Assembly: GCA_002840435.1 (NCBI GenBank)
Contig: PHAT01000003.1
Span: forward strand, 248,001 to 312,000
Direction: 5' to 3'
DNA: 64,000 nt
DNA from: Deltaproteobacteria bacterium HGW-Deltaproteobacteria-6
GTDB taxonomy: Bacteria; Desulfobacterota; Syntrophia; Syntrophales; Smithellaceae
Part shown: positions 17,956 through 26,882 of the stretch, piece after piece
How positions within the stretch are numbered: position 1 is the first letter of the stretch
How the letters are laid out: each line of letters starts with the position of its first letter
Translations under genes and position numbers: made by a program
Notes under the pieces: generated by a model
The model's database searches: none
Told to the model about the DNA's origin: nothing
The model's input: only the letters and a program-made list of their open reading frames with translations

Positions 17956-17991
17956 GGTAATGTAGTTACCAAAAGGAAAGGCAATTGTCAA
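17956..17991 (-). promoter_or_regulatory. tetR promoter with overlapping operator
   Basis: On the minus strand TTGACA (17991-17986), a 17-base spacer, then TAACTA (17968-17963). The palindrome GGTAA-CTACA-TTACC (17970-17956) covers the -10, the expected place for a TetR operator that represses its own operon. Confidence 0.6.
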
Positions 17992-18062
17992 TAGGCGCAA
18001 AACACCGGGAAAAATAATATTTTATTGACTCTCAGCATGATTCTTCCTATACTTCCTTCCGC

Positions 18063-18171
18063 TTAGGGGCCGTTAAAAAATAATTGTTACATTTCCATCC
18101 ATTTTCATTACGGCCCCTTATGCCGGTTATGAATTAAAATGTTACAGTTATTATTGAACAACGGCTTAAAC
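18063..18171 (+). repeat. Dispersed two-hairpin repeat, copy 1 (short form)
   Basis: Begins TTAGGGGCCGTTAA and ends GAACAACGGCTTAAA. The arm GGGGCCGTTA pairs with TTACGGCCCC, then follows a conserved CTTATGCCGGTTATG and TGTTACAG. It is the same element as at 37794 and 58202 but lacks the internal CCACCC-atgc-GGGTGG hairpin. It lies 71 bases upstream of the NfeD/SPFH pair in the same orientation. Confidence 0.8.
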
Positions 18172-18242
18172 GGATTATCCTGTTAAATATCTACCTGAAA
18201 ACGGCGGGACGTAAAATTTAAGCCCGCAGAAAGGCAGGGGAC

Positions 18243-18686
18243 ATGCTTGATTGGTCTTTTTCACCCAGCCTGGTCTGGGCAGTAATTGGTCTGCTTCTTC
18301 TGATCGCAGAATTAGCGACGGTCAGTTTTATCCTGTGCTTTATCGGTCTTGGCGCGCTGATCGTTGCGTTCACCACCTGGATCGGCGTCACATCATCTTT
18401 CAGCAGCCAGTTGATTGTCTTTTCGGCATCATCGCTGCTGCTGCTCCTTCTGTTGCGCAAAACGGCAAAAAAACTCTTTGCAGGAAATGCCGACTTACCA
18501 CCGGATTATGCGGGACAAAAGGTGGAAGTGGTCAAACCGATACCGGCAGGCAGCGAAGGAACCATTCGATACCGCGGCTCGGACTGGATTGCCTTTTCCG
18601 ACGCGCCCCAGACCATTCCCGCAGGCGCTTTCGTCCAAATTGAAGCCATTGAAGGCATTCGCGTCAAGGTCAAACCTATTGCTTAA
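18243..18686 (+). CDS. NfeD-like membrane protein
   Basis: A 147-residue protein with two to three N-terminal membrane helices (residues about 8-75) and a C-terminal OB-fold beta domain (about 85-145, YAGQKVEVVKPIPAGSEGTIRYRG), as in the short NfeD type. NfeD proteins pair with SPFH/stomatin proteins and support their membrane-domain assembly. The next gene, 20 bases on, is exactly such a partner. AGGGG lies 6 bases before the ATG. Confidence 0.82.
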   Translation: MLDWSFSPSLVWAVIGLLLLIAELATVSFILCFIGLGALIVAFTTWIGVTSSFSSQLIVFSASSLLLLLLLRKTAKKLFAGNADLPPDYAGQKVEVVKPIPAGSEGTIRYRGSDWIAFSDAPQTIPAGAFVQIEAIEGIRVKVKPIA

Positions 18687-18706
18687 TATTAAAAGGAGGA
18701 AAAATC

Positions 18707-19615
18707 ATGGAAGTTGTTCTGATTGTATTAGCGTTACTGGCCGTGATTATTATTGCCAAGGGAGTTTGCATCGTCCCGCAGCAAAGCGCTTACGTCATTG
18801 AGCGACTGGGGAAATTCGACCGGGTGCTCAACGCCGGCATCAGCTATATTATTCCTTTCATTGACCGGAAGGCATACGTGCATACGCTTAAAGAACAGGC
18901 CATGGATATTCCCGAACAGATATGCATCACACGCGATAACGTCCAGGTCGGCGTAGACGGCGTCATCTTTATTCAGGTCTTTGATCCGCAAATGGCGTCT
19001 TACGGCATCAGCAATTATCTGTTCTCTATTACCCAGCTTGCCCAGACGACAATGAGAAGCGAAGTCGGCAAGATCGATCTGGATAAAACCTTCGAAGAAC
19101 GAACCACCATTAATTCAGCTATTGTCTCGGCAATCAATGACGCGTCCAGAACGTGGGGTGTTAAAATCCTGCGCTACGAAATCAAAAACATCCGGCCTCC
19201 GGAGAATGTTCTGAACGCCATGGAAAAACAAATGCAGGCCGAACGGGAAAAACGTGCGGTTATTCTGCAATCGGAAGGTGAAAAGCAGTCGGCGGTCAAC
19301 GTGGCTGAAGGCCAGAAGCAGAAAGTCGTGCTGGAATCGGAAGCGGTGCGTCAAAAGCAGATCAATGAGGCGAACGGCCAGGCGGAGGCCATCCGGGCGA
19401 TCGCCGACGCGACGGCGGACGGTTTGAAAGCGGTGGCGGGCGCGGTGCAGGCGCAGGGCGGCATGGAAGCGGTGCAACTGCGCGTAGCGGAAAAACTGGT
19501 CGAGCAATTCGGCCATCTGGCCAAACAGGGAAACACGCTGATTCTGCCGGCCAACTTCGGGGACGTTTCATCCTTAATCGCTACAGCCATGAGCGTGGTC
19601 AAGCAGACAAAATAA
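18707..19615 (+). CDS. SPFH/Band 7 (stomatin-like) membrane protein
   Basis: A 302-residue protein: one N-terminal membrane helix (3-22), then the SPFH domain (QQSAYVIERLGKFDRVLNAG) through about residue 180, then a long coiled coil rich in Glu/Gln/Ala (190-265) and a short Gly-rich end. Such proteins form large ring-like membrane assemblies and scaffold proteases or lipid domains (QmcA/HflC relatives). It is in an operon with the NfeD partner and has a strong AAAGGAGGAAAAA site. It ends near the hairpin at 19644. Confidence 0.88.
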   Translation: MEVVLIVLALLAVIIIAKGVCIVPQQSAYVIERLGKFDRVLNAGISYIIPFIDRKAYVHTLKEQAMDIPEQICITRDNVQVGVDGVIFIQVFDPQMASYGISNYLFSITQLAQTTMRSEVGKIDLDKTFEERTTINSAIVSAINDASRTWGVKILRYEIKNIRPPENVLNAMEKQMQAEREKRAVILQSEGEKQSAVNVAEGQKQKVVLESEAVRQKQINEANGQAEAIRAIADATADGLKAVAGAVQAQGGMEAVQLRVAEKLVEQFGHLAKQGNTLILPANFGDVSSLIATAMSVVKQTK

Positions 19616-19643
19616 GAGGTTCAAAGTTCAAAGTTCAAGTCTG

Positions 19644-19682
19644 AAGGCTGAAGTGCGGCAAACCATCCGTGCTTCAGCCTTT
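19644..19682 (+). terminator. Hairpin after the SPFH gene
   Basis: AAGGCTGAAG (19644-19653) pairs with CTTCAGCCTT (19672-19681); the stem extends with GCGG/CCG pairs inside. A weak TTTCATT follows. The GTTCAAAGTTCAAAGTTCAA-type tract just before it is the recurrent intergenic motif of this window. Confidence 0.55.
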
Positions 19683-19723
19683 CATTCATGTAGAATATTG
19701 AACTGGGGAAAACAAATACCTGC

Positions 19724-20764
19724 TTACGGCCGGCCTGATTCAATCCGTTCCAATGCCCAGATGCACATGGATTGAACCCGTTTGTCGGGATTTTCCTTCA
19801 AGGCGCGTTTCAGGTCTGCAAGATAGGCGGGATCCAAGCTGTTGCCCATTGCGCGTGCTGCGTTCATCTGCCAGCGCCAGAGCTGATCAGCGGACATGTA
19901 AAACATGTGCGGCCGGATTTTCTCTTCAAAGTAAGCTTTGTCCATATGCAGCAGGCAGGAAAGGTCAAAGGCATCAGCCTTTGCCCCGACGCGGGGATTG
20001 GTGGGTTTTGCTTCCGTTATCCAGGGCTCATTGCGTGGACAGACATTCTGGCAGCGGTCGCAACCATAGACATACAGTCCCATCGGTTCGCGAAGTGAAA
20101 GCGGTGTCAGGCCCTCGCCATAATAGGTCAGATACGAGATGCATTTCTGCGGATCAATTTTCCCGCCGCCTTTGAGGGCACGGGTCGGACAAGCCGCTAT
20201 ACAGGCGCTGCGGCACCAGTCCGGACAGCCGATGCCGATGGTCGGTTCATCGGGGCGGAATTCCGCATCGACCACAAGGGCGATGGGAGAAACAAAGGAA
20301 CTGCCCCGGGCCTTGCGGCCGGAATAGAAAAAGCAGTTTTTACCGAGTGTCCCCAGTCCGGCGCGCGCCGCGGCCAGCCGATGCGGCAGATTGAAGGGCA
20401 CTTTGGATTCAATGTTGTTCGATTGAAGAAACTTCCGGAACGCTTTCACTTTTAAGGCCAGTCCGTCCTTGGTCATCCGGTCGTCGTCGAGATAGCATCG
20501 CCCGAAGTGCCGTTCCATTTGCCGAGGGAAAGATTCTTCAAAATATGAGGACAGCAGGACAATAATGGATTTTGCCCGGGGAAGAATGTTTTTTGGATCG
20601 CATCCGGCAAGCAGTTTGATACCTTTCTGACTCGCCCAGTCGTATTCCTTCTGATGGGCCAGCAGATAGTCCTGCTGAGAGGCAAACGGCGAAGCGTCCG
20701 TAAAACCGATATCGGCAAACCCCAGGCGTTCAGCTTCCGCGATGATGTCTTCTTTGGTCAGCAT
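19724..20764 (-). CDS. QueG-like epoxyqueuosine reductase family protein
   Basis: A 346-residue protein with the layout of QueG, which reduces epoxyqueuosine to queuosine in tRNA using cobalamin and two 4Fe-4S clusters. The second cluster region is standard: KCISYLTYYGE, then YGCDRCQNVCPRNEPW. The first reads CPDWCRSACIAACP, spaced CxxxCxxxCxxxC instead of the usual CxxCxxCxxxCP. That one-residue shift makes me cautious about exact function. The C-terminal part looks HEAT-like. AGGGGT lies before the ATG. It is 5 bases downstream of the PH-domain gene and probably cotranscribed. Confidence 0.72.
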   Translation of the reverse strand: MLTKEDIIAEAERLGFADIGFTDASPFASQQDYLLAHQKEYDWASQKGIKLLAGCDPKNILPRAKSIIVLLSSYFEESFPRQMERHFGRCYLDDDRMTKDGLALKVKAFRKFLQSNNIESKVPFNLPHRLAAARAGLGTLGKNCFFYSGRKARGSSFVSPIALVVDAEFRPDEPTIGIGCPDWCRSACIAACPTRALKGGGKIDPQKCISYLTYYGEGLTPLSLREPMGLYVYGCDRCQNVCPRNEPWITEAKPTNPRVGAKADAFDLSCLLHMDKAYFEEKIRPHMFYMSADQLWRWQMNAARAMGNSLDPAYLADLKRALKENPDKRVQSMCIWALERIESGRP

Positions 20765-20769
20765 CGGTT

Positions 20770-21141
20770 TTACCCCTGCTGTTCCAGAAATTTCCTGCGA
20801 AACGTCAGAGGATCCCGAATGGCGGCAAACGGCTCTCTGGTGCTGCCCGTACCCATAATGATGACTGTTCCATATCCCAGAATGCGCCCCAGGATACTCT
20901 GGTTGACATTGATGGATTCAATCTTGGAAAGATTCATTTCAAAGGTATTGCGGGAAATAAATCCGGTCTTGATCATCAGGCGTTTATTGGTGATGGCAAA
21001 CTCGCTCGTAAAATAAGCGATGAGCGGAGCAATAAATAATGTCAGAATGCCTTTTAAAGACACGAAAGTAATCCAGTGTAATTTTGTTTCATAAACGACC
21101 TGCTCGCCGGTAATCAGGTTATCCGCGACGTAACTGCCCAT
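20770..21141 (-). CDS. Bacterial PH-domain membrane protein (YdbT/bPH2 type)
   Basis: A 123-residue protein with one or two hydrophobic segments (about 26-48) followed by the bacterial PH pattern FAITNKRLMIKTGFISRNTFEMNLSKIESI and GTVIIMGTGSTREPF. Such proteins sit on the inner face of the membrane; their role is unknown. It is first in the pair with the QueG-like gene. AGGGAG lies 7 bases before the ATG. Confidence 0.82.
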   Translation of the reverse strand: MGSYVADNLITGEQVVYETKLHWITFVSLKGILTLFIAPLIAYFTSEFAITNKRLMIKTGFISRNTFEMNLSKIESINVNQSILGRILGYGTVIIMGTGSTREPFAAIRDPLTFRRKFLEQQG

Positions 21142-21202
21142 TGCTGTTTTCTCCCTTGCTGGTTTAGCCCGCTCCTTGAATAGATTGAATATTTTTGCGA
21201 AA

Positions 21203-22027
21203 TCAACGCCATGTAATCAGCGCCTCATTGCGCAGGGGTACCCGGTGATAGCTGTATTGCGGATATCCCAGCATCACGGCTCCGTAACATTGGTGGCCGG
21301 CAGGTATTTTTAATGCCTTGATCAGGGGCTCGTGCAGACCGGCTGCTCCTGTAAAATAACCGGCCCAGCAGGTTCCCAATCCTCTGGTATAAGCATAGAG
21401 TTCCAGATAGGCCAGGGCAATCGCGCAGTCCGCTTCGGGGAAAGACAAATCAGAGGGGCTGTGCACCACAATCAAGTGCGGCGCCCCCCGCATGATACGG
21501 TCCCGCCCATTGTCCCAGGCGTTGACCACGCGCTGAAAACGCCTGACCGCCGGCTCGTCCGTGGTCACAGGAATCATCATTTTCATAAAATCAATCACCA
21601 TTGCCGCCAGCTGATGTATTTCATCAGGATTTTGAAAGACCATCCAATGAACCTGCTGCTTGTTGCTGCCGGTCGGCGCGTAGCGCGCCGTATCGATCAG
21701 CTCGGCAAGAATTTTATGGGAAACGGGTGTTTTTTTATACTGACGAATGGAACGCCGGGCCAGCAGAAGATGCTTCAATTGAGCCGCCTGGGGAAGAAGG
21801 TCTCTTTTAATCGGCGGGCAGGAGGCAAGCGGCATGGTGGCAAGCGCTATCGCCCCGTGAGGACAGACCGCCACGCAGTGTCCGCAATTAATGCAGAATT
21901 CTTCACCATTGGCAAGGAGTGACGGGAACGATTTCTTATCAGCCTGGATAATAATCTGCGCAGGACATTCCGCCGCACAGATACCGTCACGCTTACACTT
22001 TTTCGGATCAATGGAAAAAAGCGACAT
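21203..22027 (-). CDS. Ferredoxin-nitroreductase fusion
   Basis: A 274-residue protein. Residues 1-62 form a two-cluster ferredoxin domain and residues about 85-274 form an FMN-dependent nitroreductase fold (RRSIRQYKKTPV, APTGSNKQQVHW, and the GLGTCWAGYF loop). The second cluster is canonical, CINCGHCVAVCP. The first reads CKRDGICAAECP, with Asp where the second Cys normally stands, so it may hold a 3Fe-4S or Asp-ligated cluster. It is likely an oxidoreductase of anaerobic metabolism whose substrate is unknown. AAAGGGGAG precedes the ATG. Confidence 0.83.
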   Translation of the reverse strand: MSLFSIDPKKCKRDGICAAECPAQIIIQADKKSFPSLLANGEEFCINCGHCVAVCPHGAIALATMPLASCPPIKRDLLPQAAQLKHLLLARRSIRQYKKTPVSHKILAELIDTARYAPTGSNKQQVHWMVFQNPDEIHQLAAMVIDFMKMMIPVTTDEPAVRRFQRVVNAWDNGRDRIMRGAPHLIVVHSPSDLSFPEADCAIALAYLELYAYTRGLGTCWAGYFTGAAGLHEPLIKALKIPAGHQCYGAVMLGYPQYSYHRVPLRNEALITWR

Positions 22028-22197
22028 GGCAACTCCCCTTTCCTCAAAGGTTTGAATACATCAGACGCAGTGCGCCAACCGGATCATTGATAAACCATTA
22101 ATATAATTATTGCAATGACTTTCTGCCAATCTGATTGTTGTGATATTTTGTTTTTTATTTATAATGCAAATCCGGATTGAAAAAGGTAAGAAATATT

Positions 22198-24585
22198 ATG
22201 GCTAAACTGACTTTGGATGAATGGATCGCCCGCCTGAAGAAAAACAAAAGCTTCAAGTCCAACGCGGCGGCGATTATCGACATTCCCGCAAAAGCAGGGG
22301 AATGGGAAGACTACCCCGCGTGGGTCAATCCCCGGTTGCTTTCCGTATTGCAGGCGCGCGGCATGGAGAAACTCTATAAGCATCAGGCACAGGCCGTACG
22401 CTTTATCCGTAGCGGCCAGGATGTGGTGCTGGTCACCCCGACGGCCAGCGGCAAAACCCTTTGTTACAATCTGCCTGTTCTGCAGAGTATTCTCGATGAA
22501 CCGGAAACCCGCGCTCTGTATCTTTTTCCCACCAAGGCACTGGCTCAGGATCAGATGCATGAAATTCACAGTCTGATCACCGATCTCGCGGCCGACATCA
22601 AGACCTTTACCTATGACGGAGACACGCCGGATGACGCGCGCCAGGCCATTCGCAGGCAGGGGCACATTGTGGTCACCAATCCCGACATGCTGCATGCGGG
22701 GATTCTGCCGCATCACACCAAATGGCAGAAACTTTTCATGAATTTGAAATACATCGTCATCGACGAACTGCATATTTACCGCGGAATTTTCGGTTCGCAC
22801 TTTGCCAACGTCATCCGCAGGCTCGTCCGGATCTGCCGTTTCTACGGCGCCAATCCCGTGTTTGTCTGCTGTTCGGCGACGGTAGCCAACCCGCGCGAAC
22901 ACGCGGAAAAAATTCTGGAACGCCAGGTGGCGCTCCTCGACAAAAGCGGCGCGCCCACGGCGGCCAAAACATTTGTCTTATATAATCCGCCCATCGTCAA
23001 CCGCGAACTGGGCATAAGGCAGAGCGCCATGACGCCGGCGCGCAAGATCGCATCCGACCTCATCGACAACCATATTCAGACCATTGTCTTTGCCACCAGC
23101 CGCCTCAATGTCGAAATACTGACCAAATACTTGAAGGATAAATTTGTAAAAACAAAACCTCTGGACGATCACTTTGTCACCGGCTACCGCGGCGGCTATC
23201 TGCCCAATCTGCGCCGGGAGATTGAAAGCGGCCTGCGTTCACGCGAGGTGATGGGCGTGATCAGCACCAATGCCCTGGAGCTGGGCATTGATATCGGCAA
23301 TCTGGAAGCCTGTATCATGGCGGGCTATCCGGGATCGATTGCCAGCACGTGGCAGCAGGCGGGGCGCGCAGGCCGTCGCACGGGACGGTCTCTGGCGATC
23401 CTCATTGCCAGGAGCAATCCGCTTGATCAGTTCATTATGGAAAATCCCGATTATTTCTTTGCGCTTTCCCCCGAACATTGCCGCATCAATCCCGACAACC
23501 TACTCATCCTGCTGCACCATATTAAAAGCGCGGCGTTTGAGCTGCCCTTTGAAAAAGGAGAAAAATTCGGCGGCGAAAACCTGGAAGAGTTTCTGGAGTA
23601 TCTGGAAGAAAAAGGCGTGCTGCATCGTACCTCCGACCGCTGGCACTGGGCAGCGGAAAGCTATCCGGCGGATGAAGTGAGCCTGCGGGCGATCAATCCG
23701 GAAAATGTGGTCGTGGTGGATGTAAGCGACGCAGGCAACCACAAAGTCATAGCCGAGGTCGACTGGGACAGCGCCTTCACCGCCGTACATGATGAAGCCA
23801 TTTATATGCTGGCCTCCGAGCAGTATCATGTGGACAAGCTCGATCTGGAGCGCAAGAAAGCCTACGTCCGGAAAGTCGATGCCGATTACTACACCGACGC
23901 CATGACCTACACCAATGTGCGGGTCATCGACTCTTTTGAAAATCATACCGAAGCAGGCGCCATCGTGGAGCATGGCGAAGTACAGGTGGTGCGCAAAGTT
24001 GTGGGCTATAAAAAAATCAAATTCTACACGTCGGAGAATCTGGGCTACGGCGATGTGAATCTGCCGGAAAAAGACATGCACACCACAAGCTACTGGTTCA
24101 CCATTCCGCGGGACCAATTGCGCAAACTGGAATTCACCCCTGCGGAAATTATTGACGGCCTGTCGGCGCTGGCTTATACCCTGCAACACCTGTCGGCCAT
24201 GTTTCTGATGGCGGACACGCACGACATTGACCGGTCGCTGGGGGATAAAAGCGGTGAGTGGTTTGTGAGCCAGGGGAAAACCGGACGGGTGATCACATCG
24301 TTTAATGCCGGCCGTCCGGAAATGACGGATAACAAAACCGGCGCGCGCATTGATGAATTCGATCCGACGATTTTCATCTTTGATGCCTATCCGGGCGGCA
24401 TCGGCTTTTCCGAACTGCTCTACCGCGAACACGCCAATCTGCTTCTGGCCGCCGGAAGTCTGATTGAAAAATGTCCCTGCGCCTATGGCTGCCCGTCGTG
24501 CGTCGGCCCGACGCTGGAAGTCGGCAAAACTGCCAAAGAAATCGTCCCGAAGATTATTGAGCTGTTGTTACCGGTTAAGAGGTAA
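22198..24585 (+). CDS. mrfA: DEAD-box helicase with C-terminal Zn-binding region (MrfA-type)
   Basis: A 795-residue superfamily 2 helicase. Motif I is TPTASGKT, motif II is IDELH, motif III is SAT and motif VI is QQAGRAGRR. The C-terminal part is the DUF1998/MZB region with four cysteines in CPCAYGCPSC. This is the YprA/MrfA architecture, a helicase of a mitomycin C repair pathway in Bacillus. The next gene is a YprB/MrfB-type nuclease, which strongly supports the pairing. I chose the ATG at 22198 (AAGGTAAG upstream); an in-frame TTG lies seven codons earlier. Confidence 0.85.
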   Translation: MAKLTLDEWIARLKKNKSFKSNAAAIIDIPAKAGEWEDYPAWVNPRLLSVLQARGMEKLYKHQAQAVRFIRSGQDVVLVTPTASGKTLCYNLPVLQSILDEPETRALYLFPTKALAQDQMHEIHSLITDLAADIKTFTYDGDTPDDARQAIRRQGHIVVTNPDMLHAGILPHHTKWQKLFMNLKYIVIDELHIYRGIFGSHFANVIRRLVRICRFYGANPVFVCCSATVANPREHAEKILERQVALLDKSGAPTAAKTFVLYNPPIVNRELGIRQSAMTPARKIASDLIDNHIQTIVFATSRLNVEILTKYLKDKFVKTKPLDDHFVTGYRGGYLPNLRREIESGLRSREVMGVISTNALELGIDIGNLEACIMAGYPGSIASTWQQAGRAGRRTGRSLAILIARSNPLDQFIMENPDYFFALSPEHCRINPDNLLILLHHIKSAAFELPFEKGEKFGGENLEEFLEYLEEKGVLHRTSDRWHWAAESYPADEVSLRAINPENVVVVDVSDAGNHKVIAEVDWDSAFTAVHDEAIYMLASEQYHVDKLDLERKKAYVRKVDADYYTDAMTYTNVRVIDSFENHTEAGAIVEHGEVQVVRKVVGYKKIKFYTSENLGYGDVNLPEKDMHTTSYWFTIPRDQLRKLEFTPAEIIDGLSALAYTLQHLSAMFLMADTHDIDRSLGDKSGEWFVSQGKTGRVITSFNAGRPEMTDNKTGARIDEFDPTIFIFDAYPGGIGFSELLYREHANLLLAAGSLIEKCPCAYGCPSCVGPTLEVGKTAKEIVPKIIELLLPVKR

Positions 24586-24654
24586 GGCGTCAGTGGTGAG
24601 AAAAAAAGACTATGTCACTTCGAACGAACGCGAGAAGTCTTGAAAAGCTGCCCT

Positions 24655-25986
24655 ATGAAATCGATTGATAAATTAAAACGTCTGACCGGCGAAGATGTTG
24701 CGCCGCCCAAGAAAGATCCGGCACAGACCGCTCCTGGATCATCAGAGCGGCAATCGCAGCTGGATGACCTGCGCCGCAGGATTGACAGCGTTGTCACCCG
24801 CGCGGCGGCGCGAGGCAAAGCGGCGCAGGATGAAGCTCGGGCGCGCGGCAATCGGGAACTGATCGATATTTTGGAAGGTTCGGAAATCGAAAATGAACAT
24901 GGCCGTTTTTTTCTGGTCAGTGACGTGGTGCGAGACAGCAGCCGTCACGGCCACCGTAACATTCGCGAGGCGTTTGATTTTGACATGTCCGCGGCAGCCA
25001 TGCTGGCCAACAATCCTTTAATCAGCGGATACGACTCATCGGACGCCCTGTTTCTGGATACGGAAACCACGGGTCTGGCCGGCGGTACCGGCACCATGGC
25101 TTTTCTCATCGGTCTGGGCTGGTTCGAGGAAGGCCATTTTCAGGTTCGGCAGATCCTGGCCCGTGATTTTGGCGAAGAGAAAGCGGCTCTGACCTATCTG
25201 AAAGAGGTTTCCGCACGAAAGAAATTCCTGGTCACCTTCAACGGCAAGGCCTTCGATGTCAACCTGCTCTCCACCCGCTTCATCATGAACAGGATGCCAA
25301 GCGACCTGGCGGGCCTGCCTCACCTGGATTTACTGCATCCGTCGCGCCGGATTCTCGGACACCGTCTGGAAAACTGCCGCCTGGTCACACTCGAAGAGCA
25401 AGTCCTCGGCGTCCACCGTGAAGGGGATATCCCCGGATGGGAAATTCCGCAGCGCTACTTCGACTGGCTGCGTAAACGGGATCCCCGTTTGCTTTCCAAC
25501 ATCTTTGAACACAACCGTCTGGACGTGATTTCCATGGCGACACTCACCGCCCATCTGGTGGAAATTCTAAACGCCCAGGCTCTGGCTCAGCATCCGCACG
25601 CCGACGACTACCTTGCTGCGGCCCGCCTGCATCTGAAGCACGCGAATGCTTCAGGCGCGCAGAAAATATTGAACATCTTTCAGGAGGACACCTGTCCCGA
25701 ATTTTCTCTTCAGTCGAATAAGAAGCTGGCCCAATTATACAAACGTACCGGGAGAATAGATGAAGCAGCACGCCTCTGGCAGCAGATGTGCTCCTGTGAG
25801 CCTGTCGAATTTTACGCCGTTTCAGAGCTGGCCAAATACCTGGAACACCGCGAAAGGGATTATCATCAGGCTAAAGCCCTTATTGAAAACGCACTGACGG
25901 ATAACCATAATTTTTCAGAAGATGAAAGAAACTCTCTGTCGCATCGTTTGCAACGCTTGAACGCAAAGCTGATGAACCCCCGGTAA
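24655..25986 (+). CDS. mrfB: RNase H-like exonuclease with TPR tail (MrfB/YprB-type)
   Basis: About 443 residues. The N-terminal hundred residues are charged and possibly disordered. The central exonuclease fold carries the DEDD-type acidic motifs FLDTETTG, FNGKAFD and EHNRLDVIS. The C-terminal 120 residues are helical and TPR-like. It matches YprB/MrfB, the partner nuclease of the MrfA helicase, and lies 69 bases downstream of it. The pair probably excises DNA damage without UvrABC. The start is uncertain: ATG at 24655 lacks a good site, and an in-frame TTG at 24640 is possible. Confidence 0.82.
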   Translation: MKSIDKLKRLTGEDVAPPKKDPAQTAPGSSERQSQLDDLRRRIDSVVTRAAARGKAAQDEARARGNRELIDILEGSEIENEHGRFFLVSDVVRDSSRHGHRNIREAFDFDMSAAAMLANNPLISGYDSSDALFLDTETTGLAGGTGTMAFLIGLGWFEEGHFQVRQILARDFGEEKAALTYLKEVSARKKFLVTFNGKAFDVNLLSTRFIMNRMPSDLAGLPHLDLLHPSRRILGHRLENCRLVTLEEQVLGVHREGDIPGWEIPQRYFDWLRKRDPRLLSNIFEHNRLDVISMATLTAHLVEILNAQALAQHPHADDYLAAARLHLKHANASGAQKILNIFQEDTCPEFSLQSNKKLAQLYKRTGRIDEAARLWQQMCSCEPVEFYAVSELAKYLEHRERDYHQAKALIENALTDNHNFSEDERNSLSHRLQRLNAKLMNPR

Positions 25987-26166
25987 TCTCTTCTCATTAT
26001 ACTTGCACTTATTCCCCGTCTCCTATATGAAACCAGGGCCTGAAAGGCAATATAGTGACTATCGGAAAGAGCTATAAGCCTGCTCGACAGACAATAGTCA
26101 AAAAGGCTGCAATCCGAGCAAACTCACCATATTTTCAACAATACATTCTTTTTAAAAGGAGTTAAC

Positions 26167-26712
26167 ATGTTTCGTCAGGTAATGTTGGCGATTATCGTAG
26201 TTTCTGCGTTGTCGGCAGCTGCGTACGCTCAGCAGGCAACTGAGCGGCCTCCCGGCAGTGCGCCTGCCCAGGCAGCGGTTCAGGCAACAACCAGCGTAGT
26301 CACCCAGGCCGCAGTGCAGAAAGGCGTATTCAACTGCGCCGGACGCATCAACCAGGTCGTCAATTTTCTTGGCTTCACCGAGCAGGCCGGAGCCGTGCTG
26401 ATGATTCCGCCCGCGCAGCCCGACTCGCGGCTGATTCCGCTGGCCATGGAAATTCCTGTCGAGGGAGGGGTTGCCTACGTTTCCGCCAGCTTCGCCCCCA
26501 ATCAGGCCAATGGCTGCGGCGCGACATACGATTCCGTCGTTTACTGGCCGCAATCATGCGCTAAAGTTAAAGAAAATCAGTTTAAAACGCTGAAAGAGAC
26601 CGGAAAGATAAGAAAAGCAATTGCCATCCTGGATGGCGGGGAAGGGATCAAGATTTTTCTGATGCCGGCAGGCATTGGCTGTGTATCTATCAAGAAGGAC
26701 GTGGTGCAGTAG
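26167..26712 (+). CDS. Secreted hypothetical protein (181 aa)
   Basis: Has a signal peptide (MFRQVMLAIIVVSALSAAAYA, cleavage before QQA), an Ala/Pro/Gln/Thr-rich linker (22-50) and a globular part with four cysteines (FNCAG, NGCGA, QSCAK, GCVS). I do not recognise the family. AAAGGAG lies 6 bases before the ATG. It is monocistronic between the mrfAB pair and the hybrid kinase. The four cysteines suggest disulfides in the periplasm. Confidence 0.65.
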   Translation: MFRQVMLAIIVVSALSAAAYAQQATERPPGSAPAQAAVQATTSVVTQAAVQKGVFNCAGRINQVVNFLGFTEQAGAVLMIPPAQPDSRLIPLAMEIPVEGGVAYVSASFAPNQANGCGATYDSVVYWPQSCAKVKENQFKTLKETGKIRKAIAILDGGEGIKIFLMPAGIGCVSIKKDVVQ

Positions 26713-26773
26713 GCGCCTATCCATGCCCCCTCGGGCGAGATTCTTTCGGAACATTTCTTTACGGGAATCCCCC

Positions 26774-26802
26774 GAGAAGCCGTATGAAGCAAGACGGCTC
26801 TC
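26774..26802 (+). other. Hairpin downstream of the secreted protein gene
   Basis: GAGAAGCCGT (26774-26783) pairs with ACGGCTCTC (26794-26802) with one bulge. There is no T-run. The GCCGTATGAAGC core recalls group II intron domain V, but the match is too short to call. Confidence 0.3.
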
Positions 26803-26882
26803 CACTTAATAATCCGCTCCCGGTTGTTTAATGAACCCGGACCGCCTCACCAGAGCCCGGGCAGGAAGGTGATTCAGAGAGA

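Noticed and set aside
26774-26802. Group II intron domain V remnant
   Set aside because: Only a short GCCGTATGAAGC-like core matches; no reverse transcriptase or other intron domains are nearby.
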